Shown here piece after piece: positions 33,639-41,730 of a stretch of DNA of 45,845 nucleotides (positions are counted from its first letter, which is position 1; every line of letters begins with the position of its first letter). The notes beneath the pieces were generated by a model. The model worked only from the letters and a program-made list of their open reading frames with translations. It was not told where the DNA came from and ran no database searches. The translations under genes and the position numbers were made by a program. The DNA lies in NCBI GenBank assembly GCA_030447685.1, contig JAUJOK010000017.1:1-45845 (forward strand). The letters run 5' to 3'. The DNA comes from Armatimonadaceae bacterium (lineage in GTDB: Bacteria; Armatimonadota; Armatimonadia; Armatimonadales; Armatimonadaceae).

Positions 33639-33716
33639 AGAGCCGCCGGGCTGCGCACGATACTTGCAGGTAAGAGCGAAGCCGGCGTGCCCAAAACTAC
33701 TGCGCGCCGCTAAGGG

Positions 33717-34643
33717 ATGGCTTTTATGGAGACCGTTGCCTGTGCGCTTTGTGAAGTCACGGAAACCGCGAACGTGTTTCATCCCCCCCATTCGCCGGGG
33801 CCGGTGGTTCAATGCCAGCGGTGCGGACTGGTGTATGTTTCTCCACGCATGGACACCCGCGCGCTGATCTATGACGGGCCGGTGCGCGATTCCGAGGCGA
33901 CGCCGAGCGACGATGCACCCTACCTGGAGAATAGCTGGGAGCTGGACATATTAAGGACGAAGCGGGCGGAGTTCCCTGCCCTGCAGCGCAACGCGGAGCT
34001 GGCGCTTGGCCGCATGGAGCGTTTCGTCCGTCCGCCGGGGAAAATTCTGGACTTCGGCTGCGGCGGCGGGTTCTTTCTTTCGTGCGCAAAGGATCGGGGA
34101 TGGCAGACGTATGGCCTGGAGCCGCTTCCCGGTCACGCTATCTATGGCCGCACGGAGTTTGATCTGGATATTGTCTGCGATACGCTGCGGGAAGATTCCT
34201 ATGATAACGACTTTTTCGATGTCATTACGGCTTTTCAGGTCTTTGAGCATTTGCCGGACCCGGTGGATAATCTGCGAAAGCTTACGACGTTTCTGAAACC
34301 GGGCGGCCTCGTCCTTATCGAGGTGCCGCGCATCGATACGGCAATGGTCAAGCTGCTGGGAAAACGCCATCGTCACTTCGTGCAGGATCATCTTTACTTT
34401 TTCTCCGGGGCGACCCTTTCCCAGATGATGGCGCAGTGCGGCCTGGAAACGGTGGACACCTACTATCCTTCGCGTCTGATGACGCTGAACCACCTTTCCA
34501 GCCGTTGGCTCAAAGGCAAAGTCCCCCTGCACAAGGTAAAAGGAATAAAGGACCTAATTCTGCCGATGAATCTGCGCGATATTGTCGCGGTAATCGGCAG
34601 GAAACCCGGAAGCGATAGCACAAACAGGAACGGGATACTATGA
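33717..34643 (+). CDS. SAM-dependent methyltransferase with N-terminal zinc ribbon
   Basis: 308 residues. CALCEVTE...VVQCQRCGLVYVSPRM at the N-terminus is a zinc ribbon like that of sugar or C-methyltransferases. The Rossmann methyltransferase domain follows: ILDFGCGGGFFLSCAKDRGWQTYGLEP (motif I), FDVITAFQVFEHLPDPVDNLRKL, and FLKPGGLVLIEVPRID. The end of the gene overlaps spoVR by ATGA. Its place between the DUF444 gene and spoVR is unusual, and the substrate cannot be predicted. ATG 33726 is an alternative start with a better-placed AAGGG. Confidence 0.9.
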   Translation: MAFMETVACALCEVTETANVFHPPHSPGPVVQCQRCGLVYVSPRMDTRALIYDGPVRDSEATPSDDAPYLENSWELDILRTKRAEFPALQRNAELALGRMERFVRPPGKILDFGCGGGFFLSCAKDRGWQTYGLEPLPGHAIYGRTEFDLDIVCDTLREDSYDNDFFDVITAFQVFEHLPDPVDNLRKLTTFLKPGGLVLIEVPRIDTAMVKLLGKRHRHFVQDHLYFFSGATLSQMMAQCGLETVDTYYPSRLMTLNHLSSRWLKGKVPLHKVKGIKDLILPMNLRDIVAVIGRKPGSDSTNRNGIL

Positions 34644-36094
34644 TAACGCAAGCGGAACGGACGGAATTGGAGCGCTCTATCGAGGAGATATGGCAGATCG
34701 CGCTCGATATGGGTTACGATCCCTATCCCATCCATTTCGAGGTCGTGCCGGTTCATGTCATCTATGAACTGGGTTCCTACTCGCTGCCCGCGCGCTTCTC
34801 GCACTGGACCTTCGGGCGTGACTATCATCGCCAGAAAACCAGCTACGAGTACGGCATGAGCAAGATTTACGAGATCGTGTTCAACACCGACCCGTGCCAG
34901 GCGTTCCTGATGGACTCCAACTCGATGACCAGCCATAAGCTGACCATCGCCCATGTCATCGGCCACTGCCACTTCTTCAAGCACAACGACTATTTTTCGC
35001 ACACCGACCGGCGGATGATCGAAAAGGTGCGCCTGCACCGCGACCGTATCGCGCAGTATGAGCAGGAGTTCGGCTGGCGCGAGGTCGAGGATTTTATCGA
35101 TGCCGTGATGTGTGTCGAGGAGCATTTCGACCCGACCACGCCGCTGTTGCGCCGCAAAACCGCGGAGCAATTCGAGGCGGACCGCCGCCGTCCCCAGGGC
35201 CGCCTGTCGGAGTATGACGACCTGTGGAAGCTGATGGGCGAGGAAGCGGCCCCCAAGCCGCGCGCGCGCAAGTTTCCCGAGGAGCCGGAAAAAGACCTGC
35301 TGCTGTTCCTGGCGAACTACGGGCGCGACCTGGAAGACTGGCAGCGCGACATTATCGCTATGATCCGGGAGGAGATGCTCTACTTCCTGCCGCAGATGCG
35401 GACAAAGATCATGAACGAAGGGTTCGCCTCGCTTGCGCACGAGCGCATTCTGGAGCGTTACCTTTCCAAGCCGGAGGAGATTTGGGAGTTCCGCCGCCTG
35501 CACTCCGGCGTCCTTTCACCCTCCCCCTCGCGCATGAGCATCAACCCCTACTATGTCGGTTTCCAGATACTCAAGGACATTGAGCGGCGCTGGAACGGTG
35601 AGTTAGAAGTGGGAGACGAGCCGGAAACCGACTGGCTGGGCAACGCCAAGCCGCGCCCCGTCGGCGAAGGCTGGAAAAAAATCTTTGAGGTCTGCGCTGA
35701 AGAGAACGACGTGACGTTCCTGCGAAAGTACCTGACCGAGCCGCTGGTAAAACGGCTGGACCTGTACACCTATGAAAAAGACGAGGTAGACGGCGAAGAG
35801 GTCTGGGTAATCAAGAGCACGGACTGGGAGCAGGTGCGCGACGAGATGGTGGACGGTATGACGAACTTCGGCGTGCCCATTGTCACCGTCGAGGACGGCG
35901 ACTACCACCGCCACGGCGAACTGTACCTGCGGCACGCCCACGACGGCAAGGACATCGATACCGACTACGCCGACCGCGTGCTGCGCGCCATCCACCGGCT
36001 GTGGGGTCGCCCCGTTCATTTGGAGACCGTCAGCAGCGGCGAAGCGACCCTGCTCATCTTCGACGGTAAAGAAAACATACAAAAGGCGCTATGA
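34640..36094 (+). CDS. spoVR: SpoVR/YcgB family protein
   Basis: 484 residues, normal for the family. Conserved stretches include IEEIWQIALDMGYDPYPIHFEVVP, YELGSYSLPARFSHWTFGRDY, YEIVFNTDPCQAFLMDSNS, IAHVIGHCHFFKHNDYF, and ANYGRDLEDWQRDIIAMIREEMLYFLPQMRTKIMNEGFAS. The His-rich motifs are typical. It acts with PrkA and DUF444 proteins; the biochemical activity is not established. ATGA overlaps at both ends (with the methyltransferase and with anmK) point to translational coupling. Confidence 0.96.
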   Translation: MITQAERTELERSIEEIWQIALDMGYDPYPIHFEVVPVHVIYELGSYSLPARFSHWTFGRDYHRQKTSYEYGMSKIYEIVFNTDPCQAFLMDSNSMTSHKLTIAHVIGHCHFFKHNDYFSHTDRRMIEKVRLHRDRIAQYEQEFGWREVEDFIDAVMCVEEHFDPTTPLLRRKTAEQFEADRRRPQGRLSEYDDLWKLMGEEAAPKPRARKFPEEPEKDLLLFLANYGRDLEDWQRDIIAMIREEMLYFLPQMRTKIMNEGFASLAHERILERYLSKPEEIWEFRRLHSGVLSPSPSRMSINPYYVGFQILKDIERRWNGELEVGDEPETDWLGNAKPRPVGEGWKKIFEVCAEENDVTFLRKYLTEPLVKRLDLYTYEKDEVDGEEVWVIKSTDWEQVRDEMVDGMTNFGVPIVTVEDGDYHRHGELYLRHAHDGKDIDTDYADRVLRAIHRLWGRPVHLETVSSGEATLLIFDGKENIQKAL

Positions 36095-37410
36095 GCTGGG
36101 ACCGAGTGCGCCGTTACGCGGAGAAGTCCGAACGCCTCGTCGTCGGTATTATGTCCGGCACGTCAGTGGACGGCGTAGACGCGGCCCTGGTTCGCCTGTC
36201 CGACAGCGGGCGGGAAACGCACGCCAGCCTCGTTCACTTCCTGACCCTGCCCTTTCCCGCCGACCTGCGCGCACAGGTACTCGCCGTCAACCATGGCGAA
36301 GGCAATGCAGAAACGCTGTCACGGCTCAACTTCGCCCTCGGTTCCCTATTCGCTGACGCCGCCCAGGCGGTAGTGGATGCGGCAGGCATCTCCCCTGCCG
36401 ACGTAGACGCCGTTGCGAGCCACGGACAGACGGTGTCGCATACAGCGCATCGGCCCCCTCCCCCCAACCCCCTCCCCCACGCTGTGGGAGAGGGGGGGAA
36501 AGAACGGGATATGGCAAGCGATTCGGTTTCCGCCTCTGGCTTCCCCTCTCCCACAGCGTGGGGGAGGGGGTTGGGGGGAGGGGGCGCAACCCTCCAGATC
36601 GGCGAAGCGTCCCTGATCGCCCAGCGGCTCGGCGTCCCCGTTATTTCTGATTTCCGCACCGCTGATGTCGCGCTCGGCGGTCAGGGTGCCCCCCTCGTCC
36701 CCTACGCCGACTGGTGCCTGCTGACCCATCCGACAAAGACACGCGCCATCCAGAATATCGGCGGCATCGGCAACGTCACGTACCTGCCCGCCGACGCCGC
36801 GCCCGAACAGGTCATCGGCTTCGATACCGGGCCGGGTAACATGCTGATTGACCGGGCCGTTGAGTGGTTTACTGAGGGCAAGGAGACTTTCGACCGAGAC
36901 GGAAAAATCGCGCGCGGGGGTAGTGTGTGGCCGTCACTGCTGGAATTGCTCCATATGCAGACGTTCCTCCATCAGCCGCCGCCCAAATCAGCCGGTCGGG
37001 AAGAGTTTGGCGAAGCGTTCTGGCAGGGTATGCTGACGGGCCTTAGTTTTCCAGGTATGCTTGCGGCTGCGGCAGAAACGACGCCCGGCGATAGGGTGGT
37101 GGCAACGTTGACACAGTTCACGGCAGAAACAATTGCAGATGCCTACGAGCGATTTCTGCCCACAATGCCGGACGAGGTGATTATTGGCGGCGGGGGGGCG
37201 CGCAATCCGGTTTTAATGGAAAAACTCGCAAAACGACTTGCTCCGGTTCCTGTGTTGACGCATGAATCGATGGGTATAAATAGCGAGGCTAAAGAAGCCA
37301 TTGCCTTTGCCCTGCTCGCGAACGAAACGCTGCTGGGCAACCCATCGAACCTGCCCTCAGTGACCGGCGCGGCACGGCCTGTCCTCCTGGGCAAACTGAC
37401 CTTGTCGTAA
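36091..37410 (+). CDS. anmK: Anhydro-N-acetylmuramic acid kinase with an in-frame repeat insertion
   Basis: 439 residues. The enzyme phosphorylates and opens 1,6-anhydroMurNAc during cell-wall recycling. Motifs: VVGIMSGTSVDGVDAALVRL, DAVASHGQTVSH, TLQIGEASLIAQRLGVPVISDFRTADVALGGQGAPLVPYAD, IQNIGGIGNVTYLP, FDTGPGNMLIDRAVEWFT, and EVIIGGGGARNPVLMEKLAKRL. Between SHGQTVSH and TLQIGE, residues about 121-165 come from a palindromic element (36453-36585). Removing them gives about 394 residues, close to the family's usual 370-390. The insertion keeps the frame. Operon tail of the PrkA cluster. Confidence 0.94.
   Translation: MSWDRVRRYAEKSERLVVGIMSGTSVDGVDAALVRLSDSGRETHASLVHFLTLPFPADLRAQVLAVNHGEGNAETLSRLNFALGSLFADAAQAVVDAAGISPADVDAVASHGQTVSHTAHRPPPPNPLPHAVGEGGKERDMASDSVSASGFPSPTAWGRGLGGGGATLQIGEASLIAQRLGVPVISDFRTADVALGGQGAPLVPYADWCLLTHPTKTRAIQNIGGIGNVTYLPADAAPEQVIGFDTGPGNMLIDRAVEWFTEGKETFDRDGKIARGGSVWPSLLELLHMQTFLHQPPPKSAGREEFGEAFWQGMLTGLSFPGMLAAAAETTPGDRVVATLTQFTAETIADAYERFLPTMPDEVIIGGGGARNPVLMEKLAKRLAPVPVLTHESMGINSEAKEAIAFALLANETLLGNPSNLPSVTGAARPVLLGKLTLS
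36453..36585. repeat. Palindromic element R2 inserted in frame in anmK
   Basis: Left arm 36453-36500 and right arm 36541-36585 are reverse complements over about 45 bases (GCCCCCTCCCCCCAACCCCC... with core ACGCTGTGGGAGAGG), around a 40-base centre. The translation is PPPPNPLPHAVGEGG...FPSPTAWGRGLGGGG. It belongs with R1 (4505-4655) and the partial copy at 31544. Confidence 0.92.
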
Positions 37411-37427
37411 GGACGAGCTGCAAGACC

Positions 37428-37652
37428 ATGACCGCTTCGAGAGTAGATGGCACGACAGAAAAACTGTCCGCGCGAGATCGCATCCGCCAGTGGATAAAAA
37501 CGCTGTACCGCGACCCGACCGCGGAAGAGCAGGCCATGCAGGAGCGGCGCGAGCGGCTTCTGGAAGAGCTGAACCGCGCCGTCGCTGATGCCCCGGATGA
37601 TGTGCCCATCAAGAACATCATCGAGCGTCTCAACCACCACCGCGACGATTAA
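37428..37652 (+). CDS. Small charged helical protein, unknown function
   Basis: 74 residues: MTASRVDGTTEKLSARDRIRQWIKTL, a helix QAMQERRERLLEELNRAVADAPDD, then VPIKNIIERLNHHRDD. No known domain is recognised. It starts 17 bases after anmK, so it may be the last gene of that operon. Confidence 0.55.
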   Translation: MTASRVDGTTEKLSARDRIRQWIKTLYRDPTAEEQAMQERRERLLEELNRAVADAPDDVPIKNIIERLNHHRDD

Positions 37653-37742
37653 AAATCCTCTTTTTCCTTGCTTCTAAAAAAAGTTCGCCTTTTCGCGACG
37701 CTTTTTGCCGCCTCACCCCGTCTACCCTTATAGGAGAGTTTT

Positions 37743-38312
37743 GTGACGCCCGACTCGTATGAGGCGCGCCTGGTAGCCCGGTTCCGTGACGGCGAGGCGC
37801 GGGCGCTGGAAACACTGTTCGACCGCTACGCTGACCGGGCGCTGGGGCTGGCGGTCCGTCTGACGGAAACGCGTGAGGACGCCGAAGAGGTCGCTTCAGA
37901 AGCCTTTGTGCTCGCGTTTCGCCGTGCCCGCACGCTGCGCGAGGAGGCGACGGCGTTCGGCCCGTGGCTCTTCGCCATCGTCCGCAATGTCGCGGCGGAA
38001 AAGCGCCGCCAGCTTCGTTTGCCCACGCTCTCGCTTTCTGCCCCAATTGTGGAGCAGATCGCCGATGCCGGACGGCGGCCCGATGAAGAGGCGGAGCGCC
38101 GGGCGGAGCGGCAAGCAATGCTTGCCGCTTTGGAAACGCTGCCGGAAGAATGGAAAGCCGTGCTGACGCTGTGTGACCTGGAAGATGTGCCGCATGCGGA
38201 GGCCGCCGTGGCGCTGGGCCGCTCGGTCGCCGCGACCAAATCGCTGCTGTACCGCGCCCGCCGCGCCCTGCGCGACCAGCTTCTGAATAACTGGGGGAAC
38301 AACGACGAATGA
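37743..38312 (+). CDS. ECF-type RNA polymerase sigma factor
   Basis: 189 residues; GTG start with GGAGAG upstream. Region 2 (about 10-78): ARFRDGEARALETLFDRYADRALGLAVRLTETREDAEEVASEAFVLAFRRA...FGPWLFAIVRNVAAEKRR. Region 4 (about 128-180): MLAALETLPEEWKAVLTLCDLEDVPHAEAAVALGRSVAATKSLLYRARRALRDQL. It overlaps the anti-sigma gene by ATGA, the usual arrangement for ECF pairs. The 90-base upstream gap is T/A-rich with no clear promoter that I can name. Confidence 0.93.
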   Translation: MTPDSYEARLVARFRDGEARALETLFDRYADRALGLAVRLTETREDAEEVASEAFVLAFRRARTLREEATAFGPWLFAIVRNVAAEKRRQLRLPTLSLSAPIVEQIADAGRRPDEEAERRAERQAMLAALETLPEEWKAVLTLCDLEDVPHAEAAVALGRSVAATKSLLYRARRALRDQLLNNWGNNDE

Positions 38313-38602
38313 CCTGCCAAGATGCCGCCGATCTGATCGGCCCCTATGAGGACGACGATCTGCCCGAAGCGACACGCCGCCGCCTGGAAACGCACCTATT
38401 GGCCTGTCGTGACTGCGCATGGGATGCACAGACTCTGCGGATAACGCGCGAAAGGCTGCGTGGCGATATGCCGGATGTGGTTGCATCCGACGCCTTTCGC
38501 GCCCGGACGCTGGCCCGTCTCTATCAGGATAACCCGCACGCGGCGGAACACGCAAGCCAGACCGCCGATCCCGCGCAGTATCAACTGCCCATCACGATAT
38601 GA
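38309..38602 (+). CDS. Anti-sigma factor, zf-HC2 type, soluble
   Basis: 97 residues. The zinc-binding anti-sigma pattern is MTCQDAADLIGPYEDDDLPEATRRRLETHLLACRDCAWD: the CRDC pair is visible, while the usual His of the HxxxCxxC motif is present as H in ETHLLACRDC. There is no transmembrane helix, so unlike many relatives it is cytoplasmic. It probably holds the sigma factor encoded immediately upstream. It overlaps the acetyltransferase gene by 4 bases. Confidence 0.88.
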   Translation: MTCQDAADLIGPYEDDDLPEATRRRLETHLLACRDCAWDAQTLRITRERLRGDMPDVVASDAFRARTLARLYQDNPHAAEHASQTADPAQYQLPITI

Positions 38603-39096
38603 GCAGGGAAATCCGACCCGCGACATATGCCGACGTTCCCGGCATCCTGGACATTTATAACGATGCCGTGCTCCATACCACCGCGACTTACGACTACGAC
38701 CCTGATACGCTTGAAGGACGCACTGCCTGGTTCGCGGGCCATATCGAGCAGGACCTGCCGGTCTTTGTCGCCGTGGACGCAAACGGGCAGGTTGTGGGCT
38801 GGAGTTCCCTCAGCACCTTTCGCGCCCGCCCCGGCTACCGCTTCACGGTCGAAAACTCGGTCTACGTCGCGGCGAGCCACCGGGGGCAGGGTATCGGCAG
38901 GCTGCTCCTGCCGCCCCTCATCTCTGCGGCGCGCGAACGCGGCAAGCATGTTATTATGGCCGGAATCGATGCGGAAAGCGAGGCCAGTCTGCGCCTTCAT
39001 GCCGCGTTCGGCTTCGTGCAGGTCGCCTATATGAAAGAGGTCGGATTTAAATTCGACCGCTGGCTCGATGTCATCTTTATGCAGTTGCTGCTTTGA
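38599..39096 (+). CDS. GNAT N-acetyltransferase, phosphinothricin-acetyltransferase-like
   Basis: 165 residues. REIRPATYADVPGILDIYNDAVLHTTATYDYDP is the typical opening of the Pat/MnaT subfamily. The acetyl-CoA loop is SVYVAASHRGQGIGRLLLPPLI, followed by IMAGIDAESEASLRLHAAFGFVQVAYMKEVGFKFDRWLDVIFMQLLL. Members acetylate phosphinothricin, methionine sulfoximine or similar amino acids; the natural substrate here is unknown. Start ATG overlaps the anti-sigma stop. Confidence 0.92.
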   Translation: MSREIRPATYADVPGILDIYNDAVLHTTATYDYDPDTLEGRTAWFAGHIEQDLPVFVAVDANGQVVGWSSLSTFRARPGYRFTVENSVYVAASHRGQGIGRLLLPPLISAARERGKHVIMAGIDAESEASLRLHAAFGFVQVAYMKEVGFKFDRWLDVIFMQLLL

Positions 39097-39103
39097 AAGA
39101 AAG

Positions 39104-39136
39104 CTCCCCTGCCCCCCAATAATGGGCGGCAGGGAG
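39104..39136 (+). terminator. GC-rich hairpin after the acetyltransferase gene
   Basis: CTCCCCTGCC pairs with GGCAGGGAG across a 14-base loop, just after the stop codon and 34 bases before dnaN. It may end the sigma operon; no T tract. Could be a degenerate repeat-family member. Confidence 0.45.
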
Positions 39137-39169
39137 GCCGCCAGTCATCACAACCCAAGGAGAAATGTT

Positions 39170-40297
39170 ATGCAAGCTATGTGTCCCCGCAAGGACCTCT
39201 ATGAAGCCGTTCAAACTGTCGGACGCGCCGTTTCGGGCCGCTCGACCCTGCCGATTCTTTCGCACCTGCTGGTCGCGCCGCAGGGTAACACGCTGAAGCT
39301 GACTGCCACGGACCTGGAGATGTGGATGGAGTGCTCTCTGCCCGCGCGCATCCAGGCATCGCTGGACGATACCGGCGATGGGGAAGGATTCACCGCGCCC
39401 GCTCGTGTCTTCACCGAAATGCTGGGGGCGCTGCCCGATATGGACGTGCAGCTTGACCGACCCGAAGGCGGCAACACCGTGCAGGTGCATTGTGGCCGCT
39501 CCGACTACAAGATTCTGGGCCTGCCCGCCGAGGAGTTCCCCGCCCCGCCCGATGTCACCCCCACCGCCACCTTCACCCTGCCCGGCGAGGTGCTGCGCGA
39601 TATGATCCGCCACGTCCTTTTCGCCGTCTCCACCGACGAAACGCGTGTCATCCTGACCGGCGTCCTCCTCATATTCGAGGGAGATTCGGTCAAGATGGTC
39701 GCCACGGATACGCACCGGCTCGCCGTCCGCACGGCCACGGTCGCGGCAGGCGACGGCAGCGCCACGGCGGTGGTTCCGGCCCGCGCCATGAACGAGGTGC
39801 TGCGCCTCGCCACCGACGAAGACGCCGTCACTATCTCTCTCGCCCAGGGCCAGGCGCGCTTCGACATCGGCGGCACGACGATGGTGACACGGCTGATCGA
39901 AGGCACGTTCCCGAACTATGAGCGGGTCATCCCAACCACGCACGACCGCAAGCTGACCCTGGAAACCACCGAGTTCGCCCGCGCCGTGCGCCGCGCCGCC
40001 ATCGTCGCCCGCGATAACGCCAACCGTGTGGTTATTGAAACCGAAGGCGCGCAGCTTGTCCTGTCCGCCGAATCCGGCACGGTCGGCTCGGTGCGCGAGG
40101 AGATCGAGGTAGCCCGCGAGGGCGACGACATTCAGATCGCCTTTAATGCCAAGTACCTTCAGGACGTTTTAGGCGTCGTCGAAACCGAAGGCGTCGTCCT
40201 GGAACTCACGGAACCGCTGCGCCCCGGCATCCTGCGCCCCATCGGCGACGGCGCGGACGACTACCTCTGCGTCCTCATGCCCATGCAGGTGATTTAG
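39170..40297 (+). CDS. dnaN: DNA polymerase III sliding clamp (beta subunit)
   Basis: 375 residues from ATG 39170 with AAGGAG 7 bases upstream; an upstream frame to 39068 runs through a hairpin and is not used. Three clamp domains are visible: MCPRKDLYEAVQTVGRAVSGRSTLPILSHLLV, then FTLPGEVLRDMIRHVLFAVSTDETRVILTGVLL with VATDTHRLAVRT, and TMVTRLIEGTFPNYERVIPTTHDRKLTLET onward to DDYLCVLMPMQ. The clamp tethers polymerase to DNA. It stands alone here, away from dnaA or recF. Confidence 0.96.
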   Translation: MQAMCPRKDLYEAVQTVGRAVSGRSTLPILSHLLVAPQGNTLKLTATDLEMWMECSLPARIQASLDDTGDGEGFTAPARVFTEMLGALPDMDVQLDRPEGGNTVQVHCGRSDYKILGLPAEEFPAPPDVTPTATFTLPGEVLRDMIRHVLFAVSTDETRVILTGVLLIFEGDSVKMVATDTHRLAVRTATVAAGDGSATAVVPARAMNEVLRLATDEDAVTISLAQGQARFDIGGTTMVTRLIEGTFPNYERVIPTTHDRKLTLETTEFARAVRRAAIVARDNANRVVIETEGAQLVLSAESGTVGSVREEIEVAREGDDIQIAFNAKYLQDVLGVVETEGVVLELTEPLRPGILRPIGDGADDYLCVLMPMQVI

Positions 40298-40309
40298 CAC
40301 CTGTTACGG

Positions 40310-40343
40310 CCCGCCACTTTTCGATTATGTGGCGGGTCAATTT
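40310..40343 (+). terminator. Probable dnaN terminator
   Basis: CCCGCCAC (40310-40317) pairs with GTGGCGGG (40329-40336) around an 11-base loop, followed by TCAATTT. It lies 12 bases after the dnaN stop codon. Confidence 0.6.
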
Positions 40344-40359
40344 ACCGGAGGTAAAACAG

Positions 40360-40545
40360 ATGAACGTATCTGATTTGCTGAAGTTTCTCGATGTAAAAGA
40401 AGGGCTTTCTGGTTCCCTTTGGTTGATGGGCCTTCTAATTCTCATTGTGCCGCAGGGATTCGCGGATGCTCTCGAAATCAATCCGATTCCTACTTCGGCA
40501 CGCGGTTACCGTGCCATTGGCACCGGAGTAATCTTCCTTCTTTGA
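40360..40545 (+). CDS. Small membrane protein, possibly truncated
   Basis: 61 residues from ATG 40360 with GGAGG 7 bases upstream. LWLMGLLILIVPQGFADAL is a membrane segment, with a possible second one at the very end (GYRAIGTGVIFLL) where the frame stops abruptly. The pattern resembles the N-terminus of superinfection-exclusion-B-like proteins, so a truncation is possible. The base composition here (about 40.34-40.66 kb) is more A/T-rich than its neighbours. Confidence 0.5.
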   Translation: MNVSDLLKFLDVKEGLSGSLWLMGLLILIVPQGFADALEINPIPTSARGYRAIGTGVIFLL

Positions 40546-40681
40546 TAGTCAAAATCTATTACAGCGTCAAAGAAGCGTATAGTATGCACAAATGGCACCG
40601 AAAAACGCAGAAGGAGAAAAGAACGAGCGTAAGCACTACGCCTGATAAACGAAAGTTGTAGTACATGAGAGGTGTTAACGC

Positions 40682-40952
40682 ATGCCCCACTCCCGATTCA
40701 CCTCCGATGAGATTGCTCAGCGCGGCGGCGTTGTATGACGAGCGTATCCGGGCGAGGGTCGAGCCGGATCAAAATGGCAAGGTGCTGGTCATTGACATTG
40801 AAACCGGTGCCTATGAAGTGGATGACGACGGATTGGCCGCCGCAGACCGTATTTTCACCCGGCGGCCTGAAGCGGCACTCTATATGCTCCGTGTCGGTCA
40901 GCCCGCGATGGATCGCATCGGTACTCGCCTCACGATGGCGGCGCGCTCGTGA
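40682..40952 (+). pseudogene. Partner protein of a retropepsin-like protease, frameshifted
   Basis: ATG 40682 opens MPHSRFTSDEIAQRGGVV and stops at a TGA. The next frame continues YDERIRARVEPDQNGKVLVIDIETGAYEVDDDGLAAADRIFTRRPEAALYMLRVGQPAMDRIG to 40952. The join (40735-40740) needs one small indel. Small proteins of this type (SDEIAxRG...YDERIRxxVEP...VIDIETGxYE) regularly precede clan AA aspartic protease genes in cyanobacteria and related genomes, as here. Function unknown. Confidence 0.65.
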
Positions 40953-41315
40953 TGGAGGGATATATTAGCGCAAGCCGAGAAGCAATCTCGCCCCACATTA
41001 CGCGGCGCGGACGGCAGTGAGATCGAAACGGATGCGGCATTGGACACCGGCTTCACTGCCTTCCTTGACTTGCCGCCCGCGCTGGTTGAAGAACTTGCCC
41101 TGTTTGTTGCGGCAGCCGACGCGATGTTGGCAAATGGTGCTATCGCCCGTTTTGACGTGTACCGGGCTACGGTGCTATGGAACGGGAGCGGCGTCAGGTG
41201 CAGGCGTATGCCGCCGAAGGAGGCGCGCTTGTCTGGGATGTCGCTTTTGTACGGCAATATCGTAACTATTGAAGTTATAGACGGCGGCGCGGTAGCTGTC
41301 GAGCCATTGGAATGA
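40952..41315 (+). pseudogene. Retropepsin-like clan AA aspartic protease, frameshifted
   Basis: ATG 40952 overlaps the partner's stop codon. MEGYISASREAISP leads to a frame break, then ALDTGFTAFLDLPPALVEELAL with the catalytic DTG motif. After that come FDVYRATVLWNG, a second out-of-frame piece RERRQVQAYAAEGGALV, and GMSLLYGNIVTIEVIDGGAVAVEPLE. This is the single-domain aspartic protease layout (about 120 residues, active as a dimer). Two or three indels separate the pieces. Confidence 0.68.
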
Positions 41316-41386
41316 GTTTTAGAATTTTCTGCCCCGTGTCGGCAACGGCGCGAATCACTGTCTGCAACCCGGTGGAGATTAAAAGC

Positions 41387-41722
41387 ATGGCGACGATGGC
41401 TTTTCGGGTGATGGCGCTGCTGCTGGTGCAGGTGCCGCAGGCGGATGAGGCGACCCGGCAGGCAAGGCAGATCGCCCAGGCTCTTTCGGAGATACCCTAC
41501 GGCCACGGCATCACCAGCGCGGTCCTATCGGTTCCGGCGAACGGGGCCGAACCGGACCCTCTGGGCACCGGATTTGCCTGCCCGCTTCAGGGGCATCTGA
41601 ATGTGGAAGCGCCCAACACCACCAGCGCGCGACAGACGGCGCAGCGGTGGAAACAGATCGTGGAAACCAACCTGGGCCAGCATGGCTGGGCGTTCGGTCG
41701 ATTTGACCTGCATGGCCTGTAA
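41387..41722 (+). CDS. Conserved-looking small protein, unknown function
   Basis: 111 residues from ATG 41387 (GGTGGAG 9 bases upstream); an earlier in-frame ATG at 41312 gives a less plausible head. MATMAFRVMALLLVQVPQADEATRQARQIAQALSEI, then YGHGITSAVLSVPANG and ETNLGQHGWAFGRFDLHG. No domain recognised. Convergent with plsC, whose stop is 8 bases away. Confidence 0.5.
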   Translation: MATMAFRVMALLLVQVPQADEATRQARQIAQALSEIPYGHGITSAVLSVPANGAEPDPLGTGFACPLQGHLNVEAPNTTSARQTAQRWKQIVETNLGQHGWAFGRFDLHGL

Positions 41723-41730
41723 AGGGTTTT

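Noticed and set aside
32487-33812. 441-residue minus-strand ORF opposite the DUF444 gene
   Set aside because: Antisense to a clearly conserved gene; no family pattern and biased composition.
39068-39169. Upstream start for dnaN
   Set aside because: It runs through the acetyltransferase end and a hairpin; ATG 39170 has AAGGAG at the right distance.
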